Source of the DNA: DATHBP01 sp035296085 | GTDB lineage: Bacteria; Actinomycetota; Actinomycetes; Propionibacteriales; Nocardioidaceae | NCBI GenBank assembly: GCA_035296085.1 | Contig: DATHBP010000029.1 | Location: 1-9,356 of the forward strand | Length of the DNA stretch: 9,356 nucleotides | Reading direction: 5' to 3' | Notes under the pieces: generated by a model | The model's database searches: none | Seen by the model: the letters and a program-made list of their open reading frames with translations, nothing else | What the model was told of the DNA's origin: nothing | Shown here: positions 1 through 5,782 of the stretch, in pieces | Layout: every line of letters begins with the position of its first letter | How positions within the stretch are numbered: position 1 is the first letter of the stretch | Translations under genes and position numbers: made by a program

Positions 1-15
1 GGCCCTGGCCTGCGC

Positions 16-1590
16 TTATGCGGTTTGGCGCTGCTCGGTGTCGACCAGCCAGTGCAGTAGCGCCCGCACGCCGAAGCCGGTGGCGCCCTGAGTCCACTCG
101 TAGGCGTCCACCGGTGAGTCGCCTGCACTGGCGACGTCGAGGTGCGCCCACGGAACGCCTTCCACGAAGGGACGAAGGAAGAGAGCCGCAGTGATCGAGC
201 CGGCCGGTCCCCGTGGCGCGTTATTGGCATCGGCGATGGCGGAGTCGAGCTCGTTGACGTAGTCGTCGACGAGCGGCAGCCGCCACAGCGGCTCGCCAGC
301 CGACCGCCCGGCCGACTCCAGCGCCCCCGCCAGCGCGTCGTCGTCGCTGTACAGGCCGCCCATGCGCTGACCGAGCGCCACCTTCACCGCGCCGGTGAGT
401 GTCGCGACGTCAACGATGGCCTCCGGACGCAGTGTCGTGGCGTAGGCGAGAGCGTCGGCAAGGACGAGCCGGCCCTCGGCGTCGGTGTTCAACACCTCGC
501 TGGTGCGGCCCCCGAAGTGCGCGATGACATCGCCTGGTCGTTGCGCCGAGCCGCTGATCGAGTTCTCGGCCGCCGCGACCAGGCCCGTGACCGCGTACTC
601 CACCCCCAGCTCGGCGAGAGCGGCCATGGCGGCGATCACCACGCCGCCGCCGGTCATGTCGCGCTTCATCGTCATCATGGCGTCGCTGGGTTTTAGCGAG
701 AGGCCACCCGAGTCAAAGGTGATTCCCTTGCCGACCAGCACGAACCGCGGAGCTGCGCTGCGTGTGCCCCGCGGGCGGTAGTCGAGCCGAATGAGCCGCG
801 GCGGACGCGGAGAGCCTCGCCCGACGGCGAGGATGCCGGCGAACCCGTCGGCGGCCAGCGCCTGCTCGTCCCAGACGGTCTCGCTGAGGTGGGACGACGA
901 CGCGGCGACGTCTCGGGCCTGCTCCGCGAGCCACTGGGGCGACTTCTCATTGCTGGGGGTCAGCGCCAGGACACGGGACAGCCAGCCAGCGCGTCCCATC
1001 GCCAAGCCCCGCCGGAGCGCCGCCTCGCGGGGCGTGCCCGTCTCCGCGAGTACGACAGTGCCGGCCGGAGCATCGCTCGCCCGGGTGGTCCGCCGGGTGA
1101 ACGTGAAGCTGCCCAGAACGATCCCTTCGACGAAGGCGGCCAGTCCCGCCTCGTCGGTCTGGTCGGCGATGCTCGTGGCCACCAGGTCGCGTCCCCTTGC
1201 GCGCCGCGCCAGCGCTGCCCCGGCACGGCGCATATCGCTCGGCTCGCCCGCACCCACACCGACGAGAAGCACCTGCTGGAGCGCCGAGCCATCCAGCACC
1301 GGCAGAGCGACCACCTCGCCGGCGCTGCCCTTCGCATCTGCTCGGTCGAGGAGTGTGAACAGGTCCACCCCGACCCGGTCGAGGAGCAGCGAGCCGCCGC
1401 TGCCCACGACGAGCTCGTCGTCCTCGCGGCTCACCCCGACGGCGAGCACCTCGGCCGCTGGCGCGCTCAGCAGGTTGCCCGCTCGCAGCTCCACATCGGG
1501 CAGCACCAGCTGCCCGGCTACCGGAGGTGGCGACGACGAAGCCCCGGCAGCCTTGCCCTGGCGGCTACCGGGGCCGCGAGCCCGACCCAA
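16..1590 (-). CDS. pepA: Leucyl aminopeptidase, M17 family (cytosol aminopeptidase)
   Basis: This is a metallo-aminopeptidase that removes N-terminal residues from peptides in the cytoplasm, for peptide turnover. The 524-aa product has the variable N-terminal M17 domain (about 30-200) and the catalytic domain (about 210-515). All expected active-site residues are present. They are K288 and D293 in VGKGITFDSGG, K300 in LSLKP, D311 in KRDMTGG, and D370, E372 and R374 in NTDAEGRLVLADA, so two-metal catalysis looks intact. Length is typical of the family. The TTG start lies 8 bp after the DUF3117 stop. An AGGAGA ribosome site abuts the TTG with almost no spacing, so the true start may be a GTG further in, such as the two near residues 29-33. 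The first ~28 residues are low-complexity Gly/Ala/Ser/Pro. It is probably co-transcribed with DUF3117. Family assignment is secure; the start is not. Confidence 0.96.
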   Translation of the reverse strand: MGRARGPGSRQGKAAGASSSPPPVAGQLVLPDVELRAGNLLSAPAAEVLAVGVSREDDELVVGSGGSLLLDRVGVDLFTLLDRADAKGSAGEVVALPVLDGSALQQVLLVGVGAGEPSDMRRAGAALARRARGRDLVATSIADQTDEAGLAAFVEGIVLGSFTFTRRTTRASDAPAGTVVLAETGTPREAALRRGLAMGRAGWLSRVLALTPSNEKSPQWLAEQARDVAASSSHLSETVWDEQALAADGFAGILAVGRGSPRPPRLIRLDYRPRGTRSAAPRFVLVGKGITFDSGGLSLKPSDAMMTMKRDMTGGGVVIAAMAALAELGVEYAVTGLVAAAENSISGSAQRPGDVIAHFGGRTSEVLNTDAEGRLVLADALAYATTLRPEAIVDVATLTGAVKVALGQRMGGLYSDDDALAGALESAGRSAGEPLWRLPLVDDYVNELDSAIADANNAPRGPAGSITAALFLRPFVEGVPWAHLDVASAGDSPVDAYEWTQGATGFGVRALLHWLVDTEQRQTA

Positions 1591-1598
1591 TCTCCTGT

Positions 1599-1766
1599 TC
1601 AGCCGACGACGTCTTTCAGAGCATCTCCGAGTGCGCCCGCCTCTTCGGCGTTCAGCTCGACGACGAGACGCCCGCCGCCCTCGAGAGGAACGCGCATCAC
1701 GATGCCGCGGCCCTCCTTGGTGACTTCGAGCGGACCATCGCCGGTCCGCGGCTTCATCGCCGCCAT
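1599..1766 (-). CDS. DUF3117 family protein, 55 aa
   Basis: This very small protein runs MAAMKPRTGDGPLEVTKEGR and then a strand-rich segment ending in DALKDVVG. That is the near-invariant form of the actinobacterial DUF3117 family, usually about 55 aa. I chose the ATG at 1764-1766, not an open upstream extension to 1841. A strong GAGGAAGGGG ribosome site sits 7 nt before it, and the family begins at MAAMKPR. It lies downstream of a structured leader and directly upstream of pepA, with an 8-bp gap carrying the pepA ribosome site. From memory, the mycobacterial homologue (Rv1211) has been reported as calmodulin-like. The sequence here shows no classical EF-hand loop, only scattered acidic residues (for example E38, E41, E42), so calcium binding cannot be judged. 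Function is unknown; family assignment is confident. Confidence 0.93.
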   Translation of the reverse strand: MAAMKPRTGDGPLEVTKEGRGIVMRVPLEGGGRLVVELNAEEAGALGDALKDVVG

Positions 1767-1789
1767 TGGCGCACCCCTTCCTCGATTCA

Positions 1790-1823
1790 GCAGCGTGGAC
1801 CTCTCACCGAGGCGCCACGCTGC
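1790..1823 (-). promoter_or_regulatory. Stem-loop in the DUF3117 mRNA leader
   Basis: A perfect 9-bp inverted repeat, GCAGCGTGG (1790-1798) with CCACGCTGC (1815-1823), encloses an inner 4-bp stem (CCTC/GAGG) with a 5-nt loop and a small internal bulge. On the minus strand this places a stable hairpin in the 5' leader of DUF3117. It ends about 6 nt before the GAGGAAGGGG ribosome site at 1783-1774. It could tune translation, stabilise the mRNA or attenuate transcription; the role is inferred. There is no U-tract after it, so a classic intrinsic terminator is unlikely. Confidence 0.55.
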
Positions 1824-1839
1824 ACGCGGTTGCCCGACC

Positions 1840-1845
1840 ATTATC
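1840..1845 (-). promoter_or_regulatory. Possible -10 element (GATAAT) for DUF3117-pepA
   Basis: On the minus strand, GATAAT matches the TATAAT consensus at 5 of 6 positions. It lies 73 nt upstream of the DUF3117 ATG, giving a leader of roughly 65 nt that contains the whole 1790-1823 hairpin. No good -35 hexamer is seen 16-18 bp upstream, as is common for actinobacterial promoters. Prediction only. Confidence 0.35.
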
Positions 1846-1888
1846 GCGTACGCCGTAGGTGCCGCCCCACGGGTTGCCAGCGCGTACG
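1845..1888. repeat. Two CGCGTACG boxes, 36 bp apart
   Basis: The 8-mer CGCGTACG occurs at 1845-1852 and again at 1881-1888, in the same orientation, with a palindromic CGTACG core in each. Both lie in the 174-bp region between the divergent DUF3117 and crotonase genes. The first overlaps the end of the possible DUF3117 -10 element. They could be binding sites for a shared regulator, but CG-rich 8-mers recur by chance in such DNA. Confidence 0.25.
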
Positions 1889-1924
1889 GAGAAGTCGCCC
1901 GCGTGCGGCAGACTCAGTGAACCG

Positions 1925-1932
1925 GGAAGGAG
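1925..1932 (+). promoter_or_regulatory. Ribosome binding site of the crotonase gene
   Basis: GGAAGGAG ends 8 nt before the ATG at 1941. It decides the start, because the reading frame stays open far upstream into the oppositely oriented pepA. Confidence 0.8.
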
Positions 1933-1940
1933 TCGCAGTC

Positions 1941-2768
1941 ATGAGCGGTGAGCCGTCGAGCGCCGGCAGTGGCACCGGCAGTGGCACCGTCCGGGTCGAC
2001 GTCGTCGACGCGGTTGCCACCGTGACACTGGCACGCCCGTCGGCGATGAACGCGCTCGACACGGCCACCAAAGTGGCGCTGCGTGACGCGGTCGAACAGC
2101 TGGCGGACGACGACGGTATTCGCTGTGTCGTCCTGACCGGCGAGGGCCGGGCGTTCTGCGTCGGCCAGGACCTACGCGAGCACGTGGCGCTTCTCGAGAG
2201 TTTGCCGGTGGCCGAAGTGTGGGCCACGGTGCGAGAGCACTACCTGCCGATCGCGACCGCGCTCGCCACGATGGCCAAGCCTGTCGTCGCAGCGGTGAAC
2301 GGGATCGCAGCTGGTGCCGGCGCGGCGTTGGCGTTCGCGGCTGACGTTCGAATCGTCGCCGACACAGCCGGCTTCAACCTGGCGTTCTCCTCGATCGGCT
2401 TGTCGTGTGACACGGGCACGTCATGGACGCTGCCACGGCTGGTCGGTCACGCCAAGGCGATGGAGCTGTTGATGTTCCCCCGCACTGTAGGTGCAGACGA
2501 GGCGCTGACCCTCGGGCTGGCCACGTCAGTGAGCGCTCCGGCGGATCTTCTCCACGACGCCGCTTCGTTGGCGGCTCGACTCGCCAGCGGACCGACACTC
2601 GCCTTCGGGGCGATCCGGCGGGCGCTGTCGTTCGCCGCTGCGCACACCCTGTCGGAGTCGATGGACTACGAAGCCGAGCTCATGGCGCTGACCGGCAGCA
2701 GTGAGGACCACCGCCGCGCCGTCGCTGCGTTCTTGGTCAAGCAACCGCCTCACTTCACCGGCCGCTGA
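1941..2768 (+). CDS. Crotonase-fold acyl-CoA isomerase/hydratase, PaaG-like
   Basis: This 275-aa enzyme of the enoyl-CoA hydratase/isomerase superfamily acts on acyl-CoA thioesters in the cytoplasm. The oxyanion-hole segments are visible: FCVGQDL (72-78) and NGIAAGAGAALA (120-131). The two glutamates of classical hydratases (rat E144 and E164) align with A129 and F149. An aspartate, D157 in the segment SCDTGTSWTLPR, aligns without gaps to the catalytic Asp of PaaG-type isomerases. Isomerase or epoxide-type chemistry is therefore more likely than simple hydration. The N-terminus has a Ser/Gly linker (5-16) encoded by a 12-bp tandem repeat. The start is fixed by GGAAGGAG at 8 nt. It is a single-gene unit, divergent from DUF3117, with no other paa or fatty-acid genes in the window, so the substrate is unknown. 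Confidence 0.9.
   Translation: MSGEPSSAGSGTGSGTVRVDVVDAVATVTLARPSAMNALDTATKVALRDAVEQLADDDGIRCVVLTGEGRAFCVGQDLREHVALLESLPVAEVWATVREHYLPIATALATMAKPVVAAVNGIAAGAGAALAFAADVRIVADTAGFNLAFSSIGLSCDTGTSWTLPRLVGHAKAMELLMFPRTVGADEALTLGLATSVSAPADLLHDAASLAARLASGPTLAFGAIRRALSFAAAHTLSESMDYEAELMALTGSSEDHRRAVAAFLVKQPPHFTGR
1965..1988 (+). repeat. 12-bp tandem repeat (x2) coding Gly-Ser-Gly-Thr
   Basis: GGCAGTGGCACC occurs twice head-to-tail at 1965-1976 and 1977-1988, encoding GSGTGSGT in the N-terminal tail of the crotonase. It is probably a slippage-type duplication in a flexible leader ahead of the fold. Confidence 0.8.
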
Positions 2769-2784
2769 GCCTGCGTCGAGCACT

Positions 2785-2809
2785 GGGCCGAGCGGGGCAC
2801 CCTCGGCTC
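2785..2809. terminator. Candidate bidirectional terminator hairpin
   Basis: GGGCCGAG (2785-2792) pairs with CTCGGCTC (2802-2809) in an 8-bp stem with one G-T wobble and a 9-nt loop. It sits in the 61-bp gap between the converging crotonase and M14 genes, where a shared terminator is expected. There is no clean T-run on either side, so efficiency is uncertain. Confidence 0.45.
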
Positions 2810-2829
2810 GGGGTCCGGGACCTCTGTTC

Positions 2830-3603
2830 TCAGCGAGTTCCGCCGATGGCGCGTAGCAGCCCGTTGGGGGCGCGGACGCTCAGGTAGCGCGACGGTGGAT
2901 CGGGCCCGAACTCCACGGTGATGTTGGCGCCGGCGAAGTGCCGGTTGAACCACTGGGTGAGCGTGCCGTGGCAGCGCCCGGAGCAGCTGAACGAGTCGCG
3001 CGGCAAGGCCAGCTCGGCGGCCAGTCGCCGCGCGAAGGCGCGTTGCTTGTCGCCGCTGGTGTCGACGCCGTACAGGGGCTGGTGGAAGCTCACCACATGG
3101 TCGGGCGCCACGCGGTCGAGGAAGCGCATCAGGGCCCGCGTCTCGGGCTCGGAGGCGGGCCGACGCCCGGAGTAGTAGTAGCCGGTGGTTGCCTTCCACC
3201 GGGTCGGGAAGTTGCGGTTGAGGTCGACGCCGCGCGCGTTGTGTCGATCACCCGCCGCGAAGCCGTCCGGGTTGGCCCGCGGGATGAGCCACAGGTTGAC
3301 GCCGGTCACCGGCGCACCGTCGCGGATCTGGCGCAGACTCGTCGTCGGCGCCCCCTCGTTGCCGTGGATGGAGGCAATCGCGACAACCGTACGGCGGGCA
3401 GCGGGCTCGCCGACGTGGAAGGCGACGATCTCGCGCCCGGTCACGCTGTGCCCGATGACGCGTGCCTCGATCACTGCCGGCCGTCCGGCCGCCTGACCGG
3501 CGAGGGCCGAAGAGAGGCTCAGCGGGAGGAGCGCGAGAAGCAGCCCGCACGCACTCGCGGCGAGACCCCGTCGTCGGGGTCTCGCCGCGAAGTGCAGGCT
3601 CAC
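2830..3603 (-). CDS. Secreted M14-family zinc carboxypeptidase, MpaA-like
   Basis: The 257-aa product has an arginine-rich N-terminus (R8-R12) and a hydrophobic segment (about 13-37) ending near ALA-GQA. This is a Sec or Tat signal peptide, so the enzyme should act outside the membrane. The M14 zinc site is complete: H80 and E83 in IHGNEG, and H174 in VSFHQPL. N129-R130 in GVDLNRNFP would bind substrate carboxylate, and E231 in ITVEFG is the catalytic glutamate. The segments GVDLNRNFP, SEPETRAL and VVSFHxPL closely resemble E. coli MpaA, which cleaves the gamma-D-Glu-mDAP bond of murein peptides. E. coli MpaA is cytoplasmic; this one is exported. C207 and C211 may form a disulfide. The start is GTG with only a weak upstream AGGCG. 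It follows DUF4383 by 28 bp. Murein substrate is inferred. Confidence 0.9.
   Translation of the reverse strand: MSLHFAARPRRRGLAASACGLLLALLPLSLSSALAGQAAGRPAVIEARVIGHSVTGREIVAFHVGEPAARRTVVAIASIHGNEGAPTTSLRQIRDGAPVTGVNLWLIPRANPDGFAAGDRHNARGVDLNRNFPTRWKATTGYYYSGRRPASEPETRALMRFLDRVAPDHVVSFHQPLYGVDTSGDKQRAFARRLAAELALPRDSFSCSGRCHGTLTQWFNRHFAGANITVEFGPDPPSRYLSVRAPNGLLRAIGGTR
3555..3590 (-). other. Perfect 15-bp inverted repeat inside the M14 signal-peptide codons
   Basis: The arm TCGCGGCGAGACCCC (3555-3569) and its exact reverse complement (3576-3590) flank a 6-nt loop. In the M14 mRNA the hairpin starts at nucleotide 14 of the coding sequence. It covers codons 5-16, which encode the Arg-rich signal-peptide n-region. 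It also lies 41 nt beyond the DUF4383 stop, so it could serve as that gene's terminator or as a translational brake on the peptidase. No T-run follows it on the minus strand. Confidence 0.75.
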
Positions 3604-3631
3604 AGTTGTCGCCTAGACGAGCGACTCGAGC

Positions 3632-4129
3632 TCAGACTGTGCTAGTCCGTGCGGTGGCGTCGCGCCGACCGAGCATCCCCAGCAAGATCATGCCAATGCC
3701 GAGGCCCAGGTGCAGCCAGTTGTCGGCGTTGTTCAGCGGCACGAAGTTGGCGCCGCTGTCATCGCCACCGACGATGAGCCCGTAGACCCACAGCACCAGG
3801 TAGATCGCGCCGCCGACGAGCAGATAGGTGCGCGCAGTCGAGCTCTTCCGCGACATCGCGAGCCCGGCCACGCCGTACAGCAGGTGCACCAGGTTGTGCA
3901 GGACCGAGACCTGGAAGAGGCCGAGCAACTTGGCCTTGGACTCGTCACCAGCGAACGCCATCTGGTCGAAGTCGGTCGTGATACCTGGAACGAAACCGAG
4001 AATGCCGACGAGCACGAACACCGCACCGACGAGAAGTGCGAGCTTGCGGACGATATCGGTGGTGTCCCTTGTCGTATGGTCCGAGCGGCCCATGCCGCCG
4101 GTGCCGGACGAGCCTGCGGAGGATGACAT
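3632..4129 (-). CDS. DUF4383 family membrane protein
   Basis: The 165-aa integral membrane protein has four predicted helices at about 28-50, 68-92, 101-121 and 138-154. Its Ser/Gly-rich N-terminal tail of about 25 residues is probably cytoplasmic. The segments SVLHNLVHLLYGVAGL and PLNNADNWLHLGLG, each with paired His/Asn residues, are characteristic of the DUF4383 family common in Actinobacteria. No enzymatic function is known to me, and the conserved histidines could bind metal or heme only speculatively. The ATG at 4127-4129 is preceded by AAAGGG at 8 nt. A 154-bp upstream gap suggests its own promoter. The M14 gene follows after 28 bp and may be co-transcribed unless the hairpin at 3555-3590 intervenes. 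Confidence 0.88.
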   Translation of the reverse strand: MSSSAGSSGTGGMGRSDHTTRDTTDIVRKLALLVGAVFVLVGILGFVPGITTDFDQMAFAGDESKAKLLGLFQVSVLHNLVHLLYGVAGLAMSRKSSTARTYLLVGGAIYLVLWVYGLIVGGDDSGANFVPLNNADNWLHLGLGIGMILLGMLGRRDATARTSTV

Positions 4130-4231
4130 GTGAGTGCCCTTTCTGGAACGAGTCGTAGAAACCGGTACGTTGCGAGCTGTTCTCGGAGTTACCGGCTTGC
4201 GTTATCAGTGTGACAGAAGTAGACGGTTAGC

Positions 4232-4249
4232 GCAGGGCAACGGCCCTGC
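4232..4249 (-). terminator. Weak candidate terminator after DUF1360
   Basis: GCAGGGC (4232-4238) and GCCCTGC (4243-4249) form a perfect 7-bp stem with a 4-nt loop, 34 nt past the DUF1360 stop codon on the minus strand. No T-run follows. It lies in the 154-bp gap at 4130-4283, which is less GC-rich than its surroundings and probably also holds the DUF4383 promoter. I could not identify convincing promoter hexamers there. A CCGGTA (4162-4167) and TACCGG (4190-4195) pair is also present. Confidence 0.35.
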
Positions 4250-4283
4250 ACAGCGAGACAAGTGACCTTTCGCTGACGCGGCC

Positions 4284-4856
4284 CTATTGCTCGACCTCTC
4301 CTTCTTCGATCGCCAAAAGCCGGCCGTAGGCGTGCTGCAGGACGTCCGATGCGAAGACCATGCTGAACACCGCCGCCAGCGCGCGGGCCGTCCGTGGTGC
4401 CGCTGTCAGGCCGGTCACATAACTGGTCGCCAACCAGGGAGCCAGACAGAACGGGCAGGTAAGCAGCTCGCCGACGCTGCGGCGGAGGCCGCTGACGCGC
4501 ATCTCCTCGTGCAGCTCCGCCGAGTTGGCGCCACCGGTGAACCGGGTGAACGGCATCCGCAACGGACTTGCCACGGCTTCCTTGCTGATGATCCGGGTGA
4601 GTTTGTGGACCGCCATGGCGCCTAGGACGAGATCGCTCGACCGGTAGCGATCCGGCAGTTCGCGAGACGACAGCCCGATGCCCGCCCGAGCCGCTGCGCT
4701 GCCGATGGCAAACACCGCCATCGCGACCGCATAGCCCGCAAGCGGCTGCTCGTGTCCACCCTGGTACTTCTCCGCCTCTGCCCTGATCCGATCGGTTAGC
4801 TCTTGCTCATCGTTCAGGTCTGGCATTCCGTGCATGTCCGTCTCGATTTTCTTCAC
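4284..4856 (-). CDS. DUF1360 family membrane protein
   Basis: The 190-aa protein has an acidic N-terminal tail, a hydrophobic helix at about 38-60, and a second hydrophobic block at about 138-175. The segment HKLTRIISKEAVASPLR (84-100) and GELLTCPFCLAPW (129-141), with C134 and C137, are the hallmark DUF1360 features. Bacillus members of this family have been linked to sporulation, but the function here is unknown. The CPFC pair could bind metal or form a redox pair. The start is a GTG at 4854-4856 without a clear ribosome site, and an in-frame stop lies just upstream. ATG codons at residues 8 and 11 are alternatives. It lies 63 bp downstream of the SRPBCC gene and may be the tail of that operon. 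Confidence 0.85.
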   Translation of the reverse strand: MKKIETDMHGMPDLNDEQELTDRIRAEAEKYQGGHEQPLAGYAVAMAVFAIGSAAARAGIGLSSRELPDRYRSSDLVLGAMAVHKLTRIISKEAVASPLRMPFTRFTGGANSAELHEEMRVSGLRRSVGELLTCPFCLAPWLATSYVTGLTAAPRTARALAAVFSMVFASDVLQHAYGRLLAIEEGEVEQ

Positions 4857-4919
4857 CCGGCGCCATTACCCGCGCGCTCGCCTGGTGAAACGAAGCGCCG
4901 TTCTCCATGGTGCTGGTGG

Positions 4920-5372
4920 TCAGCCGCCGACGGCAGTCTCCAGCCGCCGCCGCAGGCGGTCGAGCGTCCAGTCGAGCACTCGCTGGCTGACCGGTCGAAC
5001 CGCTCGCCACGCCAGCGCTCCAACAGCCCCACCGGGCACGTCGATGAGCTCCTCCCAGCCGACTTTGGTGTTCGTCCCCGCCGGCTCGACCAGAGCCGTC
5101 GCCTCGCCGCGAACGACACGTCCTGTGTGTCGTAGACCTAGGCGATACGGCGGGTCCCAGGCAGTGATCGTCATCGGGTCGGTGAAGCCGAGCCTTCCGA
5201 ACCCGGTGCGCGCGCTTAACCGACCGCCCACTCGGTGTGCGTCGTCGTCGATCGGCACGACATCGGTGAGCGCTATCCACTCGGATTGGCGGCGCCAGTC
5301 GACCAGGTAGTCCCAGACAGCCGCCGGCGGCCGAGCGACGAGCACGGACGACGTCAGCCGCACGCGGGTCAT
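4920..5372 (-). CDS. SRPBCC (START/Bet v 1-like) family protein
   Basis: The 150-aa product has the SRPBCC helix-grip pattern. It opens with a strand (TRVRLTSSVLVARPPAAVWDY), then DWRRQSEWIALT (25-36), central strands with AWDPPYRLGLRH (71-82) and EATALVEP (90-97), and a long C-terminal amphipathic helix (about 115-148). This resembles the polyketide cyclase/dehydrase-like group, whose members bind hydrophobic ligands in an internal cavity; the ligand is unknown. I chose the ATG at 5370-5372 over an upstream in-frame ATG at 5423. It overlaps the DivIVA-domain stop in an ATGA junction and leaves the strand-one start intact. The 4-nt overlap implies translational coupling to that gene. No signal peptide is seen, so it is cytoplasmic. 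Confidence 0.82.
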   Translation of the reverse strand: MTRVRLTSSVLVARPPAAVWDYLVDWRRQSEWIALTDVVPIDDDAHRVGGRLSARTGFGRLGFTDPMTITAWDPPYRLGLRHTGRVVRGEATALVEPAGTNTKVGWEELIDVPGGAVGALAWRAVRPVSQRVLDWTLDRLRRRLETAVGG

Positions 5373-5746
5373 GTCGACCCGCGGCTCGACGTCGGGTCCG
5401 AGTCGACCGTGGCCTCCGCCCACGGCGGTGGCTCCGGCTGGCCTGGCGGGCTCTTCGCTCCGGCAGCATGGGTCGAGCCGGTGTCACCCGCTTCGCTGCG
5501 CTCTCGCTCGGCCAGCTCTTCCGCGAGCCGGAACAGCAGCGAGTCGACCTCGTCCATTCGGTATCCGCGCACGCCGACCGAGAATCGCACGTCGCGCAGG
5601 TCCTGTGCTCGGAGCGGCCGCCCGGCCGGCACCGAGACGTCTGGCCGGTCCTCGTGGACCGTCGCCATCGAGCCACCGTAGCCCGCCGCCACGACTGCGA
5701 TGGCGCCGATGACCAGCACCACAACGGCGGCGAAGACCCACATCAC
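5369..5746 (-). CDS. Membrane-anchored DivIVA-domain protein
   Basis: The 125-aa protein starts with one hydrophobic helix (about 3-23). A short linker leads to a DivIVA-type domain at about 45-79, containing RFSVGVRGYRMDEVDSLL followed by a short coiled-coil helix (LAEELAERERSE). The tail (about 85-125) is Pro/Ser/Gly-rich and disordered. DivIVA/Wag31 proteins mark curved membrane and direct polar wall growth in Actinobacteria. This one lacks the long coiled coil, so it is likely an accessory protein that docks at the membrane by its own helix. The start is GTG (5744-5746) or the next codon ATG, both with a poorly spaced AGGGG. It follows the LOG gene by 39 bp and overlaps the SRPBCC start by 4 nt. 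A similar small protein occurs near the mycobacterial dapE region (from memory, Rv1209). Confidence 0.85.
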   Translation of the reverse strand: MMWVFAAVVVLVIGAIAVVAAGYGGSMATVHEDRPDVSVPAGRPLRAQDLRDVRFSVGVRGYRMDEVDSLLFRLAEELAERERSEAGDTGSTHAAGAKSPPGQPEPPPWAEATVDSDPTSSRGST

Positions 5747-5782
5747 CCCTGGATCGTCGCACGGAAAGCCAGCGAGTGCCGC

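Noticed and set aside
1767..1841. N-terminal extension of DUF3117 to 80 aa
   Set aside because: The family starts at MAAMKPR, a strong ribosome site precedes that ATG, and the extension would run through the leader hairpin.
889..1920. Long open frames on the plus strand opposite pepA (for example 791-1723 and 889-1920)
   Set aside because: They are Arg/Pro/Ala/Ser-rich with no domain pattern, and they mirror the codon bias of the clear M17 gene. They are high-GC shadow frames.
1527..1940. 5' extension of the crotonase frame back to 1527
   Set aside because: It would overlap pepA and DUF3117 in antisense and encodes a non-conserved Arg-rich stretch. GGAAGGAG at 8 nt before 1941 fixes the start.
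2938..3645. A 235-aa plus-strand open frame opposite the M14 peptidase
   Set aside because: The opposite strand carries a full zinc site and signal peptide; this frame is its shadow.
4141..4170. GGAAC...CGTT pattern on the plus strand resembling an ECF sigma promoter
   Set aside because: The spacing is long (18 nt) and no plus-strand gene lies downstream to be driven by it.
5373..5423. Upstream ATG at 5423 for the SRPBCC protein
   Set aside because: It adds a non-conserved Gly/Arg stretch inside the DivIVA-domain gene; the ATGA overlap at 5369-5372 is the usual operon junction.
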